A stretch of 51,564 nucleotides of DNA. Origin: an uncultured Clostridia bacterium. Its GTDB lineage: Bacteria; Bacillota; Clostridia; TANB77; CAG-508. Shown piece after piece: positions 1 through 8,308 of this stretch; the stretch's first letter is position 1; each line of letters starts with the position of its first letter. The stretch spans positions 1 through 51,564 of the forward strand of contig CANQCV010000010.1 of NCBI GenBank assembly GCA_947591045.1, read 5' to 3'. Under the pieces are notes generated by a model. That model was not told the origin of the DNA and did not search any database. It worked only from the letters and a program-made list of their open reading frames with translations. Made by a program: the position numbers and the translations under genes.

Positions 1-160
1 TTACAGCCTTAAGGCTTTTGCAGTTTTTCATTTGTAATATTCTCCTTTTATTTTATATCACGGACGACCAATGGTCGCCCCTTTAATTTTGCTGTGGTCG
101 CCCCTACATTAAATATAGTATAACTATATTTTTCTTTGCTGTCAATATTTTATTATCTAT
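1..160 (-). repeat. Third, partial copy of the prepilin leader repeat
   Basis: This stretch begins with the same text (ttacagccttaaggctttt, then tttttcatttgtaatattctcc, split here as tttttcattt and gtaatattctcc) found at 7411-7600 and 27571-27765. It includes a REP-like palindrome of the gggcgacc-atggtcgcccc type near 61-82 and ends in the same tatagtataactatattt-like tail. In the other two places the repeat lies directly upstream of a minus-strand prepilin-like gene. I infer that another such gene, or its remnant, starts just left of the window. Confidence 0.75.
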
Positions 161-215
161 TTGTTACACAAATGTAACTTTTTGTAATACTTTTGAAACA
201 TTTAATTTTATATAT

Positions 216-1607
216 TTATTCTTCATTTATATTATTAAGTAAATCTCTTATTTCTTTTTGTATAATTTCTCTTTTATTTTCCAAAAATTTTATATTGTTT
301 TCTAATTGCTCTACATCTATATCTTTCATTTTACTTTGAATTTTCACATAATTATTTATACTCAAATCATAATTATTTTTTCTAATTTCTTCTATTTTTG
401 ATACATAAGAATAATTTGGTATTTCCTCATATTTTTTATAAACAATTTGTATTTTCTGTTGGTTTTCTACTGTTAAAATGTTTGTCCTTCTCTTACTTTC
501 GTATTCTTTACTTGCATCTATAAATAATACATCATTTTGCCTTTTTGCCTTGTTTATTACTAATATTATAACAGGAATTTTTGTGTTATAAAATAATTTC
601 TCTGGTAGACTAATAATAGCATCAATATAATTTTCTTCTACTAATTTTCTTCTTATATATGACTCTGTTTTAGTTTTCTTAAATAAAAAACCATGTGGAA
701 GTATAATTGCCATTTTCCCCTTAGAATTAATACTTTCAAGCATCATAACTAAAAATTTTGTGTAATTACTTGTTTTAGGCTCTATTCCATATTTATAATA
801 TATATTTCTTAACCTTTCGCTACTTGGCATTATTTCATTGGTATTTGTTTTAAATGGTGGATTTGAAATTGCAATATCAAATAAAGGAAGTTCCTCACTA
901 TCATCTTCTTTAATTCTTTTATCATATATATCATGCAACCATAAATTAGTAAGGCATATATTATAATTACTTAAATTTTCTTCCTCTCCAAAAGCATATA
1001 TTTTAGCGTTTTTCGCACTTTCTGTAATAAAATTTCCCGTTCCACATGCAGGATTATAAACTGTCATATTATTTTTAATTTCTAATAAATTCACCATTGT
1101 TTTTACTACGCCTTTTGGTGTATAAAACTCTGTATTTTGAAAAGTAATTTCGTCATCTTGTGCAGCTTTCATTATTACATATTCAAATGCGTCTGCAATT
1201 ATATTTTTACCTTTTGTATTCTTATTTTCTACATCAATTATCATTTGGCCAAGTTCAATTATTACATTCTTAATAGCAATTATATTTTCTTTATTTATTA
1301 TCTTACTAAATATAATGTTTTCAAATAATTTTTTTGATTTTTCTTTTCTAGCAAACTCATTTAACTGACTATCCATATCATACATTATATCTATAATATT
1401 TTCTGTTTTTATTTCTATCATTTTCTTCAAATTTTGTCTATTTTCATACATAACATAAATAAAAGCTGCCATATATTCCATATAATGAAGCCCAATATTA
1501 GGTATTGATTTTAATTTATTACATATTTGATTTAATTTATTATTTATTTGTTCTTGGTCAAGTACATCAATATTAGACTGTTGCTCCATTTTTTTTGTTT
1601 CTACCAT
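216..1607 (-). CDS. N6-adenine DNA methylase, type I HsdM-like
   Basis: Probable adenine-N6 methyltransferase subunit of a type I-like modification system. The S-adenosylmethionine motif I (NPACGTGNF) is at about residues 185-193 and the catalytic motif IV (NPPF) at about 249-252, which is the HsdM arrangement. An N-terminal helical region of about 150 residues precedes them and a coiled C-terminal tail ends the protein. At 463 residues it is a little short for HsdM. The ATG at 1607 has AAAAGGAG upstream. It lies 13 bp downstream of a half-size specificity gene, so the two form one unit. No HsdR helicase/nuclease is visible here; it could lie beyond the left edge, or the pair may be an orphan methylase used for regulation. 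Family assignment is firm, target unknown. Confidence 0.9.
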   Translation of the reverse strand: MVETKKMEQQSNIDVLDQEQINNKLNQICNKLKSIPNIGLHYMEYMAAFIYVMYENRQNLKKMIEIKTENIIDIMYDMDSQLNEFARKEKSKKLFENIIFSKIINKENIIAIKNVIIELGQMIIDVENKNTKGKNIIADAFEYVIMKAAQDDEITFQNTEFYTPKGVVKTMVNLLEIKNNMTVYNPACGTGNFITESAKNAKIYAFGEEENLSNYNICLTNLWLHDIYDKRIKEDDSEELPLFDIAISNPPFKTNTNEIMPSSERLRNIYYKYGIEPKTSNYTKFLVMMLESINSKGKMAIILPHGFLFKKTKTESYIRRKLVEENYIDAIISLPEKLFYNTKIPVIILVINKAKRQNDVLFIDASKEYESKRRTNILTVENQQKIQIVYKKYEEIPNYSYVSKIEEIRKNNYDLSINNYVKIQSKMKDIDVEQLENNIKFLENKREIIQKEIRDLLNNINEE

Positions 1608-1620
1608 TGTTTTCTCCTTT

Positions 1621-2151
1621 TTAAATCATTTTTTGAAGATAAAAATTATACAATTTTTCTTTTTCTTCTAATATTTGATTTAAAGTTTCTTTTTCTTCCT
1701 CCCATAATGTAATTAATTCTCTCATTTGTTTTTGTTTTGAAATAGAAATTTGTGGAATACTTACATTTTTTAAATTTGCAAGAGACATTGATTTTATAAT
1801 AGAACCTGTTACTTTCATATTTAACATTTCCTCATTATTTTCTAAATACCATTTCAAAACAATCGGATCCATCTTTTCTTCATATGGTCTAATTATACAA
1901 AATTGTGATGGAACCAATTTCCCTTCTATCTTTTCGTCAACATAAATAATTCTATTAGGATATAATAATCGAAATAGCAAATCACCTTTTTGGGCTAATT
2001 TATTGCTCATATCCTTATCTGTCTTTAAAATACTGTTATTTGTCTCTTCTTCATTGGGAGAAAATAGCACATAGCTATTTTCTCCTAATTCATCATGTTC
2101 TCTTTTGGTTAAAACACCAATCATTACTTGGCATGCCTCTTCCAATTTCAT
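1621..2151 (-). CDS. Half-size type I specificity subunit (HsdS-like)
   Basis: A 176-residue protein with the form of one target-recognition domain followed by a C-terminal coiled-coil helix (LITLWEEEKETLNQILEEKE region). Full HsdS proteins are about 400 residues with two such domains, so this half-subunit would be expected to dimerise and recognise a palindromic split site (inference from known half-HsdS proteins). It begins at an ATG preceded by AAGGAAAT and lies immediately upstream of the methylase, consistent with co-expression. Recognition of HsdS is by overall pattern (conserved GSI and SLANLKNVSIP-like block before the helix), not by a catalytic motif. I am fairly sure of the family and cannot state the DNA sequence recognised. 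Confidence 0.75.
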   Translation of the reverse strand: MKLEEACQVMIGVLTKREHDELGENSYVLFSPNEEETNNSILKTDKDMSNKLAQKGDLLFRLLYPNRIIYVDEKIEGKLVPSQFCIIRPYEEKMDPIVLKWYLENNEEMLNMKVTGSIIKSMSLANLKNVSIPQISISKQKQMRELITLWEEEKETLNQILEEKEKLYNFYLQKMI

Positions 2152-2206
2152 TTTACTATTTCCTTAAATTAGTATTTAGGTTTTTAATATTGGATTACCT
2201 ATAACC

Positions 2207-2416
2207 TTATTTTTCGCAAGAAGTGTCTTTACAGCAATATTTGCAAGTATTTACATGTTTATAAAGATCCTTTGCTTTAGCTTGTGCTTCGACCAAGCAC
2301 ATACACTCACCTAAGTCTACAACATTTTCTTTTCGTGGTCCTATATTGCAATCTATTGTGTGTACTTTGTGGTATCCTGAATTTATTTGTGCATTTCTAT
2401 TAACTATATAGTGCAT
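2207..2416 (-). CDS. Small Cys/His-rich protein of unknown function
   Basis: A 69-residue protein with one His-x-Cys group near residues 19-23 (HTIDC), CMC in the middle and a CKYCC knuckle near the end, a spacing that suggests a small zinc-binding fold. No catalytic motif is visible and I do not recognise a named family. It starts at an ATG with AAAGGAG upstream and lies just upstream of the half-HsdS gene on the same strand with a gap of about 55 bp, so it may be part of the modification operon. Function unknown; a metal-binding or nucleic-acid-binding accessory role is only a guess. Confidence 0.6.
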   Translation of the reverse strand: MHYIVNRNAQINSGYHKVHTIDCNIGPRKENVVDLGECMCLVEAQAKAKDLYKHVNTCKYCCKDTSCEK

Positions 2417-2507
2417 TTTTTCTCCTTTCTTTTTTTTTGATAAATATAGTTTTTTAAACTATTCCCCCCTTTCTTTTTTAAACCACAAGAAAAAGATTAT
2501 ATATTCT

Positions 2508-2536
2508 TTGCATTTATTTTATTTTTGTGTTATAAT
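2508..2536 (+). promoter_or_regulatory. Sigma-A promoter of a possible small RNA
   Basis: TTGCAT (2508-2513), a 17-base spacer and TATAAT (2531-2536). No coding frame follows before the hairpin at 2575-2606, so the likely product is a short non-coding RNA. Confidence 0.55.
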
Positions 2537-2542
2537 AGATTT

Positions 2543-2613
2543 GTAGTATTTATATATTACAAAACATTTTTCTAAGTTCTAAATAAGCTCCATTTTATTT
2601 AGAACTTTCTTTT
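2543..2613 (+). ncRNA. Candidate small RNA of about 70 nt
   Basis: The stretch starts about 7 bases after a consensus TATAAT and ends with a perfect 12-bp inverted repeat (AGTTCTAAATAA at 2575-2586 and TTATTTAGAACT at 2595-2606) followed by a T-rich run. Promoter, short body and intrinsic terminator together suggest a small transcript upstream of sigK. I do not recognise its family. The hairpin could instead terminate some longer transcript. Confidence 0.35.
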
Positions 2614-2812
2614 TATAAATCTTCTTCTTGTTATAGGAAGATTATAACCATATTTTTTATATTTGTCAATCTATTTTTTAATTTTTTTTTAGTTTTTTAT
2701 TATATATTTTCTACAACTATTTCCACTTCATATTAAAATATTCTTTTCGGCCATGCACGATTTATTTTTTACGCACATATAATTGATATATGAAAAAAAT
2801 GGAGGTGCATTT

Positions 2813-3532
2813 ATGTTTACAGCACTTTGTAGTGGAATTAGTTTATTTGGTTTCTTAGGATTTTTAAAATCAGCTACATTCCTAGTAGGATATATTTCTG
2901 GCAATCAACTTTTTCCAGAACCATTGTCTTCAGCTGAAGAAAAAGAATATTTAACTCAAATGATGAATGGAAATGAAGAAGCAAAAAATATTTTAATTGA
3001 AAGAAATTTAAGATTAGTAGCACATATTTGCAAAAAATATAGTACAGCAAATGTAGAACAAGATGACTTAATTTCTATTGGAACAATTGGTTTAATTAAA
3101 GGAATAAATAGCTTTGAGCTTTCAAAAGGCGTAAGACTTGCAACATATGTTTCAAGATGTATAGACAATGAAATATTGATGCATTTGCGTAGTATAAAAA
3201 AACTAGGTGCAGAAGTATATTTAGACGATCCTATTGGAAAAGATAAAGACGATAACACTGTAACTTTGCAAGAAGTATTAGAAAACAATGATAAAAGTAT
3301 CGAAGATGCAGTAGATTTAAAATTTAAAATAAAGAAAATGTATGAAAAAATGAAAGAAGTTTTAAAATTGCGTGAAAAAACAATTTTAGAATTGCGTTTT
3401 GGCTTAGATGGAAACAAACCAAAAACACAAAATCAAATAGCAGAAATGATGGGTATATCTCGTTCTTATGTCTCAAGAATTGAAACAAAAGCAATTAATA
3501 AATTATCTAAAGAAATCAAAGATGATTATTAA
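2813..3532 (+). CDS. sigK: Sporulation sigma factor SigK (pro-form)
   Basis: Late mother-cell sporulation sigma factor, RNA polymerase sigma-70 family. I start it at ATG 2813, preceded by GGAGGTG at the right distance, giving 239 residues; a TTG at 2783 would only add ten unlikely residues. The N-terminus is a hydrophobic pro-sequence of about 20-25 residues (MFTALCSGISLFGFLGFL), the part removed by SpoIVFB in Bacillus subtilis. Next comes NQLFPEPLSSAEEKEYL and region 2 (LIERNLRLVAHICKKY, then DDLISIGTIGLIKGI), closely following B. subtilis SigK, and a C-terminal region 4 with GISRSYVSRIE. The gene is uninterrupted, with no sign of a skin element. spoIVFB, spoIVFA and bofA in the same window form the matching processing checkpoint. 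Confidence 0.96.
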   Translation: MFTALCSGISLFGFLGFLKSATFLVGYISGNQLFPEPLSSAEEKEYLTQMMNGNEEAKNILIERNLRLVAHICKKYSTANVEQDDLISIGTIGLIKGINSFELSKGVRLATYVSRCIDNEILMHLRSIKKLGAEVYLDDPIGKDKDDNTVTLQEVLENNDKSIEDAVDLKFKIKKMYEKMKEVLKLREKTILELRFGLDGNKPKTQNQIAEMMGISRSYVSRIETKAINKLSKEIKDDY

Positions 3533-3581
3533 AAAATTAATATTTTTGTCTTTTATGAATATGATGTAATAAATTTGTTTT

Positions 3582-3587
3582 AAGGAG
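3582..3587 (+). promoter_or_regulatory. Ribosome binding site deciding a TTG start for DUF368
   Basis: AAGGAG lies about 10 bases before TTG 3597. It supports a start well upstream of the zero-frame break at 3657 and so supports a single recoded gene. Confidence 0.65.
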
Positions 3588-3596
3588 TAGTCTCTT

Positions 3597-4446
3597 TTGA
3601 TTTTTATAAAAGACTTTTTTAAAGGAATATGTATTGGAGCAGGTGCAATTCTTCCTCGGAATTAGCAGTGGAGTGTTATGTGTTATCTTTGGAATCTATG
3701 ATAAACTGGTAGAAAGTGTTTTAGGTATTTTTAAAAACTTTAAAGAAAACTTTTTTTATTTACTTCCTTTTGCTTGTGGCTGTTTTGTCGGAATATTTTT
3801 ACTTGGAAAAGCATTATCTTTTTTATTAAATACATATCCTATGCAAACTAAATTTGCTTTTATAGGATTAATTTTAGGAAGTATGCCGTTACTTTTAAAG
3901 AAAATAAACTCTACTCAAAGTTTTCGTATGCAATATTTGATTTTTATATTAATAGCTTTCGGTATTGGTATATTTTCTGTTATATTAGAAAAAAATATTT
4001 CTAGCAACATATTAATTCAAAGTTCTAACTTAACAGATATGCTATTTATTAACCAATTGCCTGCATTTATCCCTATGTTGTTTTTATTTATTGCAGGCTT
4101 TTTTATGTCTGTCGGAATCGTAGTTCCAGGAGTTAGCAGTACTTTAATTTTAATGTGTTTTGGAATATATGATGTTTATTTACAAGCAATTTCAACTATG
4201 AATTTAACTATTCTGGCTCCTCTTGGAATAGGAGTATTAATCGGAGGATTTATATTTTTAAAAATTATTAAATATTTATTAGATAACTACTACATGCAAA
4301 CATTTTATTCAATTATAGGGTTTACTCTAGGCTCTGTATTAATACTTTATACTCCTCTTTCTTTTAATTTTACTGGATTTATTTCTATTTTACTATTAAT
4401 AATTGGATTTTATATAGCAGGAATTTTTGAAAAAAAAGACATATAA
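3597..4446 (+). CDS. DUF368 polyprenyl-phosphate transporter, with one +1 shift
   Basis: DUF368 membrane protein; members (PopT) are reported to recycle undecaprenyl phosphate across the membrane. From TTG 3597 the first 20 codons give a normal DUF368 start ending GAILP. The next codon is CGG (3657-3659), and the zero frame stops at TAG one codon later. Skipping the C reads GGA, and the protein continues GISSGVLCVIFGIYDKL, the conserved family block, for 282 residues in total. Several hydrophobic segments follow, with a second internal block (GIVVPGVSSTLIL) that resembles the first, as expected for an inverted-repeat transporter. The break is therefore at a conserved Pro-Gly. uppP, another undecaprenyl-phosphate enzyme, is elsewhere in the window. 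Either translation recodes at CGG or the first segment is lost by mutation or error. Confidence 0.85.
3657..3659 (+). other. CGG frameshift site 1 (DUF368)
   Basis: Zero-frame codon CGG after CCT (Pro); context ATTCTTCCT-C-GGAATTAGC. A +1 shift reads GGA (Gly) and restores the conserved LPGISSG block. The zero frame stops one codon further on. This is the only site on the plus strand, so the extra C follows the coding strand, not a fixed DNA strand. Confidence 0.85.
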
Positions 4447-4460
4447 ATTATGTCTTTTTT
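4432..4460. terminator. Bidirectional terminator between DUF368 and U32 gene
   Basis: AAAAAAGACAT (4432-4442) pairs with ATGTCTTTTTT (4450-4460). The A- and T-runs on the two sides can serve both convergent genes. Confidence 0.75.
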
Positions 4461-4465
4461 AAATT

Positions 4466-5695
4466 TTATTTTTTTCTTCTTAAAATCCAACCCTCTTCAC
4501 ACTCAATTGGAAGTTTCATTTTTACAGTTTGTCCTGCTCTTCCAGGATTAACATAGTCAATATGTTCCCCTGTTTCTGTATCCCATAAATTTTCTAGCAC
4601 AAATTCATATGGTTCTATTTTATGTGGAATCAAAATTTCCATTGTATCTCCAACAGTTAATTTGTTTTTTATTTCAATTACAGATTCTTCTTCTTTATAT
4701 TCTACTACTTTTCCTCCAAACTCATAGTCTGGGTTATATTGTTTGCCATCATATTCTTGAAAATCTTTATTATTTCTACTTTCAAAATAAAACTTAGTAA
4801 GACCTCTTGTTTTTGTTTTTTCAAGTTCTTTTAAATATTTAGAATAATCATAATTTTTCATATCTCCCATGTAATCATCTATTGCATTCCTATATGCATT
4901 TACAACACTAGCTAAATAATACTCAGTTTTTAATCTGCCTTCTATTTTTAAACTATCAATTCCCATTTCAATAATTTCTGGCAAATTTTCTATTAAACAT
5001 AAATCTTTTGATGAGAAAATGTAAGTACCATTTTCGTCATATTCTACAGGCATAAGATTTCCTGGTTTGTTGTGCTCTTCTACATATACATTGTATGCCC
5101 ATCTACAACTTTGTGCACAGTCTCCCAAATTTGCACTTCTAGAAGCTAAGAAATCACTTAAAAAACATCTTCCAGAATATCCAAAACAAATTGCTCCATG
5201 TACAAATATTTCTACTTCCAAATCTTTTGGCTTATTTTCCATAATTTTACGAATTTGTTCTTTATTCATTTCTCTTCCAAGGATAACTCTTTTGGCACCA
5301 TTTTTATACCAAAAGTTTGCAGAATGGTAACTTACTGTATTTGCTTGTGTACTAATATGAATATCTATATCAGGTGCGTATTGTTTTAAAATATCAATAA
5401 CTCCTCCATCAGAAGCAATTATTCCATCTACTTTTAGTTTATTTAACATCTGTGCTTGATTTTTTATTTCTTCGTAATATTCGTCCCATGCATATATATT
5501 AATTGCTGCATACACTTTTTTGCCTATACTATGTGCATATTCAATTGTTTTTGCTAAATCATTATCATCTACTTCTGCCCTACTTCGTAGTGATAACGAA
5601 CCTGTCCCACAATATACTGCGTCTGCTCCATACAAAAAGGCAATTTTTGCTTTTTCAAAAGAACCTGCTGGTGCTAATAATTCTGGTTTCTTCAT
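4466..5695 (-). CDS. Peptidase U32 family protein (TrhP/YrrO-like)
   Basis: U32 family protein of 409 residues. Members of this group in bacteria (TrhP, B. subtilis YrrN/YrrO) act in prephenate-dependent hydroxylation of uridine 34 in tRNA, rather than as true proteases. The start MKKPELLAPAGS is typical of the N-terminal barrel. The U32 signature with its cysteines is at about residues 165-200 (EIFVHGAICFGYSGRCF, then GDCAQSCRW). A small C-terminal beta domain follows (GDTMEILIPHKIEPY). The ATG at 5695 has AAAAGGAG upstream. The gene is monocistronic and converges on DUF368. Family certain; the exact tRNA-modification role is by analogy. Confidence 0.92.
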   Translation of the reverse strand: MKKPELLAPAGSFEKAKIAFLYGADAVYCGTGSLSLRSRAEVDDNDLAKTIEYAHSIGKKVYAAINIYAWDEYYEEIKNQAQMLNKLKVDGIIASDGGVIDILKQYAPDIDIHISTQANTVSYHSANFWYKNGAKRVILGREMNKEQIRKIMENKPKDLEVEIFVHGAICFGYSGRCFLSDFLASRSANLGDCAQSCRWAYNVYVEEHNKPGNLMPVEYDENGTYIFSSKDLCLIENLPEIIEMGIDSLKIEGRLKTEYYLASVVNAYRNAIDDYMGDMKNYDYSKYLKELEKTKTRGLTKFYFESRNNKDFQEYDGKQYNPDYEFGGKVVEYKEEESVIEIKNKLTVGDTMEILIPHKIEPYEFVLENLWDTETGEHIDYVNPGRAGQTVKMKLPIECEEGWILRRKK

Positions 5696-5776
5696 TTAAT
5701 TTAATCTCCTTTTTTATTATGTCTTCTATTTTACAACAATTTTTACTAAAAATCAATTATTTGATAACTAATGCAA

Positions 5777-5810
5777 ATGGCAGAAAAGGAATAAATCCCT
5801 TTCTGCCATT
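5777..5810 (-). terminator. Hairpin directly after the FGE-type prepilin gene
   Basis: AATGGCAGAAAAGG (5777-5790) and CCCTTTCTGCCATT (5797-5810) form a long stem 6 bases after the stop codon. It could be an ordinary terminator. In diversity-generating retroelements a hairpin just downstream of the variable region is also required for retrohoming, so its position is of interest. Confidence 0.7.
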
Positions 5811-5815
5811 TTATA

Positions 5816-7162
5816 CTAATTTATATAAAGCACGACACGAAAACCCCAAGTGAAACTAGAGGAATTCACCGGATCGAGGCCATGGCGGTCGGAAAGAGGT
5901 TGCCATAACCCATCGTATCCAAAGCCACCTCCTCGACGAACTGCGAACTTCGTACCAGTATTTGTACTTGTTTTTGTAGTACTATGGTAGCCTGTCTCTG
6001 TTGTCCATTCGTACATATTTCCTGCCATATCATAGATATTCTTTAGCATAAAGTTGCTTACTGAACCTGTTGCTAATTCTATCAATTTAACATTAGGTTC
6101 TCCTCCTAAATTAAATTCTCCATAATTGTATTGACCTGTCGTCCATATATCATTGTTTTTTGTATATATTGCGTTTAATCCATATCCCTTCTTGTTAGTA
6201 TTATTAAGATAATTTCCATAATTTGTACTGTCTGTTATCATTGACTTTTTTCCATCTTCGTTTGTAATCCAGTTCATAACAACATCCCAAGCTATACCAT
6301 CTACTAATTGACTCCTTACTCCATATTCATTACTTTCTCCTTCATTTTTATACATATTTTCTGATACTACTTTTGCATTTACTTGACTTATATAATTCCA
6401 ACATTGATTTCCTGATTTGCTCACTGGTTTTAAATCTGTTCCATTTTCTTGTGTTACATTTTTTTTATTATCTTTCTCATATGTTTTAGTTTCTGTATCT
6501 TTTCCTACATAAAATGACGCATTACTTGGTACTCCTGCCTCATATCTTCCTATATAAAAACCACCATTATTTTTTACACTCTCTTTATTTACATTTATAT
6601 CTACTTCTTCTGTCCAATCTGTATATTGCCTATATTTATATGTTTTCCAACTGTCATTTCCAGTATCTGCTACTATACTACTTTTGTCATTTACTTTTTG
6701 CGTTACATAGTTATGCTTTTTGTACTGTTCTTCTGTACATGGTACCCACACAAATTGGTTACCATCTTCGTCTTCTATTACTATTCCACCATTTACATCT
6801 GTTCCACACTCTGGCTTTACTTTAAAGCCTTTTGGTACTGTTACTTCTTTTCCGTATTTGTCTTCTGCTTTTACCGTTCTTTTTTGTATTTCTGTTAGTC
6901 CTTCTACTAATGGTTTTCCTGTTGGTCCTTGTGGTAATTTTCTTAATTCCATTAAATAGTCATATTCTTCTTCCATTGAATCTAAGCCTTCTTCTTCTCT
7001 TTTGCTACTTTCTTCATATGCATCTTTTGATTGCTGTGCTTTCTTTATTAGCCCATTTTCTCCTGCTACCATATTTATGCTTACTGTTGCTAGTATTATT
7101 AAAACGATTATGGTAACAACTAGCGCAATTAATGTGATTCCTCTTTCATTTTTTCTTATCAT
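5816..7162 (-). CDS. Prepilin-like protein with FGE/C-type-lectin domain
   Basis: A 448-residue exported or pilus-associated protein. Residues 1-30 are a class III (type IV pilin) signal: RKNERG, then a hydrophobic stretch ITLIALVVTIIVLIILATVS, and a charged helix. PilD at 35142-35966 is the likely processing enzyme. From about residue 125 to the end is a formylglycine-generating-enzyme-type C-type-lectin fold: QFVWVPC, FYIGRYEAG, NIYDMAGNMYEWT and C-terminal RRGGG...GFRVVL. No catalytic cysteine pair typical of true FGE is evident, so a binding role is more likely. The last about 40 codons are GC-rich and poor in A, unlike the rest of the gene, and many codons end in C or T, which is the pattern of a diversity-generating-retroelement variable region. 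RBS AAAGGAGG precedes the ATG. The upstream leader is shared with the GLUG prepilin gene at 25747-27415. Confidence 0.85.
   Translation of the reverse strand: MIRKNERGITLIALVVTIIVLIILATVSINMVAGENGLIKKAQQSKDAYEESSKREEEGLDSMEEEYDYLMELRKLPQGPTGKPLVEGLTEIQKRTVKAEDKYGKEVTVPKGFKVKPECGTDVNGGIVIEDEDGNQFVWVPCTEEQYKKHNYVTQKVNDKSSIVADTGNDSWKTYKYRQYTDWTEEVDINVNKESVKNNGGFYIGRYEAGVPSNASFYVGKDTETKTYEKDNKKNVTQENGTDLKPVSKSGNQCWNYISQVNAKVVSENMYKNEGESNEYGVRSQLVDGIAWDVVMNWITNEDGKKSMITDSTNYGNYLNNTNKKGYGLNAIYTKNNDIWTTGQYNYGEFNLGGEPNVKLIELATGSVSNFMLKNIYDMAGNMYEWTTETGYHSTTKTSTNTGTKFAVRRGGGFGYDGLWQPLSDRHGLDPVNSSSFTWGFRVVLYIN
5819..5950 (-). other. Candidate DGR variable region
   Basis: The coding strand here uses CGC, GGC, CTC, CCG, GTG, TCC and GTC, rare elsewhere in host genes, and is depleted in adenine. 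Most variable-looking codons between RRGGG and GFRVVL end in a pyrimidine, as expected if they derive from AAY codons in a template repeat by A-to-N mutagenesis. No reverse transcriptase or template repeat is visible in this window. Confidence 0.45.
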
Positions 7163-7182
7163 TTATTTTTCCTCCTTTATCT

Positions 7183-7258
7183 CGGGCGACCAATGGTCTG
7201 CCCCTACATTTAATTTTTTGTTTTTTTCTTTCCTCGGGCGACCGATGGTTGCCCCTAC
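7183..7258. repeat. Two REP-like palindromes
   Basis: GGGCGACCAATGGTCTGCCCC at 7184-7204 (written here as gggcgaccaa-tggtctgcccc) and a second copy at 7235-7257, each an interrupted palindrome ending in cctac. They sit between the prepilin start codon and the longer shared leader. Confidence 0.7.
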
Positions 7259-7383
7259 TATGTTCTTTTACATTTGTAATACACGCAAAAAAGACAGGCT
7301 GTTTATTTTCACATAAATAGTCTGTCCTTATATATCACAAATAAAGCGATTCTTTCGCTTAACTCTATTTTACTAAATTGTAG

Positions 7384-7415
<32 letters not shown>

Positions 7416-7461
7416 GCCTTAAGGCTTTTAGCATTTTTCATTTGTAATATTCTCCTTTACC

Positions 7462-7486
7462 TCGGGCGACCGATGGTCGCCCCTAC
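7462..7486. repeat. REP-like palindrome
   Basis: GGGCGACCGATGGTCGCCCC (7463-7482) followed by tac; the most complete palindromic form of the family. A matching copy is at 27622-27646 and a variant near 61-82. Confidence 0.8.
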
Positions 7487-7591
7487 ATATATTTTTGCAG
7501 TGGTCGTCCCTACATCACTTATTTGTGATTGGTAGTCCCTGTTTGCGTTTTTCTGTTTTTTTACATTTACAGTATAGCTATATTTTCTAAT

Positions 7592-8290
7592 TTAGTCAAT
7601 AGTTTCTTTTCTTTTGTAATACAATTGTAACATTTCTAATTTTTTCTTTGCATAATATTGCTTTCTTTGCACTAATACTAACCCCCATAAATAAGCTAAT
7701 ATTATTATTATTGAAATATTTTGTATATACAAAATTGCTATACTAGACAAAATTGTTAATAAAATAAGTGTTACTTTTGATGTTTTATAAGTATATGTAT
7801 ATGATTTTTTCAAACCAACTGCAATATGAAAAATTTCTTTTAAAATTCTTCCTCCGTCTAATGGATATATTGGTATTAAGTTAAATATTCCTATTAAGAA
7901 ATTTGCATAAATTATTGTAATATAGTTTATATTTCCTATACTCCAATTTAACATCTGTGAATTTATCTTTTCTATAATAACTAGTATAAAAATAATGGCA
8001 AAATTAACTAATGGTCCCGCCATTGCTATTATTGCTCTTTTTATTGCTAGCACATTAGCCTTTTTTACTTTTTTATTATATTCTTCGTATTGTGGCTTAA
8101 ATTCTATTCTCATGCCAACAGGAAGTATTTTTATTTCTTGTGGTCTAAATCCTAAACACATTCCTATACACAGATGTCCTATCTCGTGAATTAACGCAAA
8201 TATTAATAATACCAAATATATCTCAATTTGAGATGTAAAACAAAAAAGCAGAATAAATATTATCAAGCTTAAATCAATTTTGATACTCAT
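7592..8290 (-). CDS. spoIVFB: Site-2 protease SpoIVFB, pro-SigK processing
   Basis: Intramembrane zinc metalloprotease (M50), 232 residues, which in Bacillus cleaves the pro-sequence of SigK in the outer forespore membrane. The zinc motif HEIGH is at about residues 35-39 in a membrane segment, and the second signature NLIPIYPLDGGR is at about 137-148. About six hydrophobic segments fit the SpoIVFB topology. There is no PDZ or CBS domain, also as in SpoIVFB. The start has GAAGGTG upstream, and the gene follows spoIVFA by 18 bp, so the two are co-transcribed as in Bacillus. The substrate gene sigK is at 2813-3532 and the inhibitor gene bofA at 18522-18791. The gene's 3' end touches the shared prepilin leader repeat. 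Confidence 0.93.
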   Translation of the reverse strand: MSIKIDLSLIIFILLFCFTSQIEIYLVLLIFALIHEIGHLCIGMCLGFRPQEIKILPVGMRIEFKPQYEEYNKKVKKANVLAIKRAIIAMAGPLVNFAIIFILVIIEKINSQMLNWSIGNINYITIIYANFLIGIFNLIPIYPLDGGRILKEIFHIAVGLKKSYTYTYKTSKVTLILLTILSSIAILYIQNISIIIILAYLWGLVLVQRKQYYAKKKLEMLQLYYKRKETID

Positions 8291-8308
8291 TTTTTCACCT
8301 TCGTAATT

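Noticed and set aside
5816..7162. True formylglycine-generating or sulfatase-activating enzyme
   Set aside because: The fold motifs are present, but the catalytic cysteine arrangement is not evident and the N-terminus is a prepilin signal; a binding protein is more likely.
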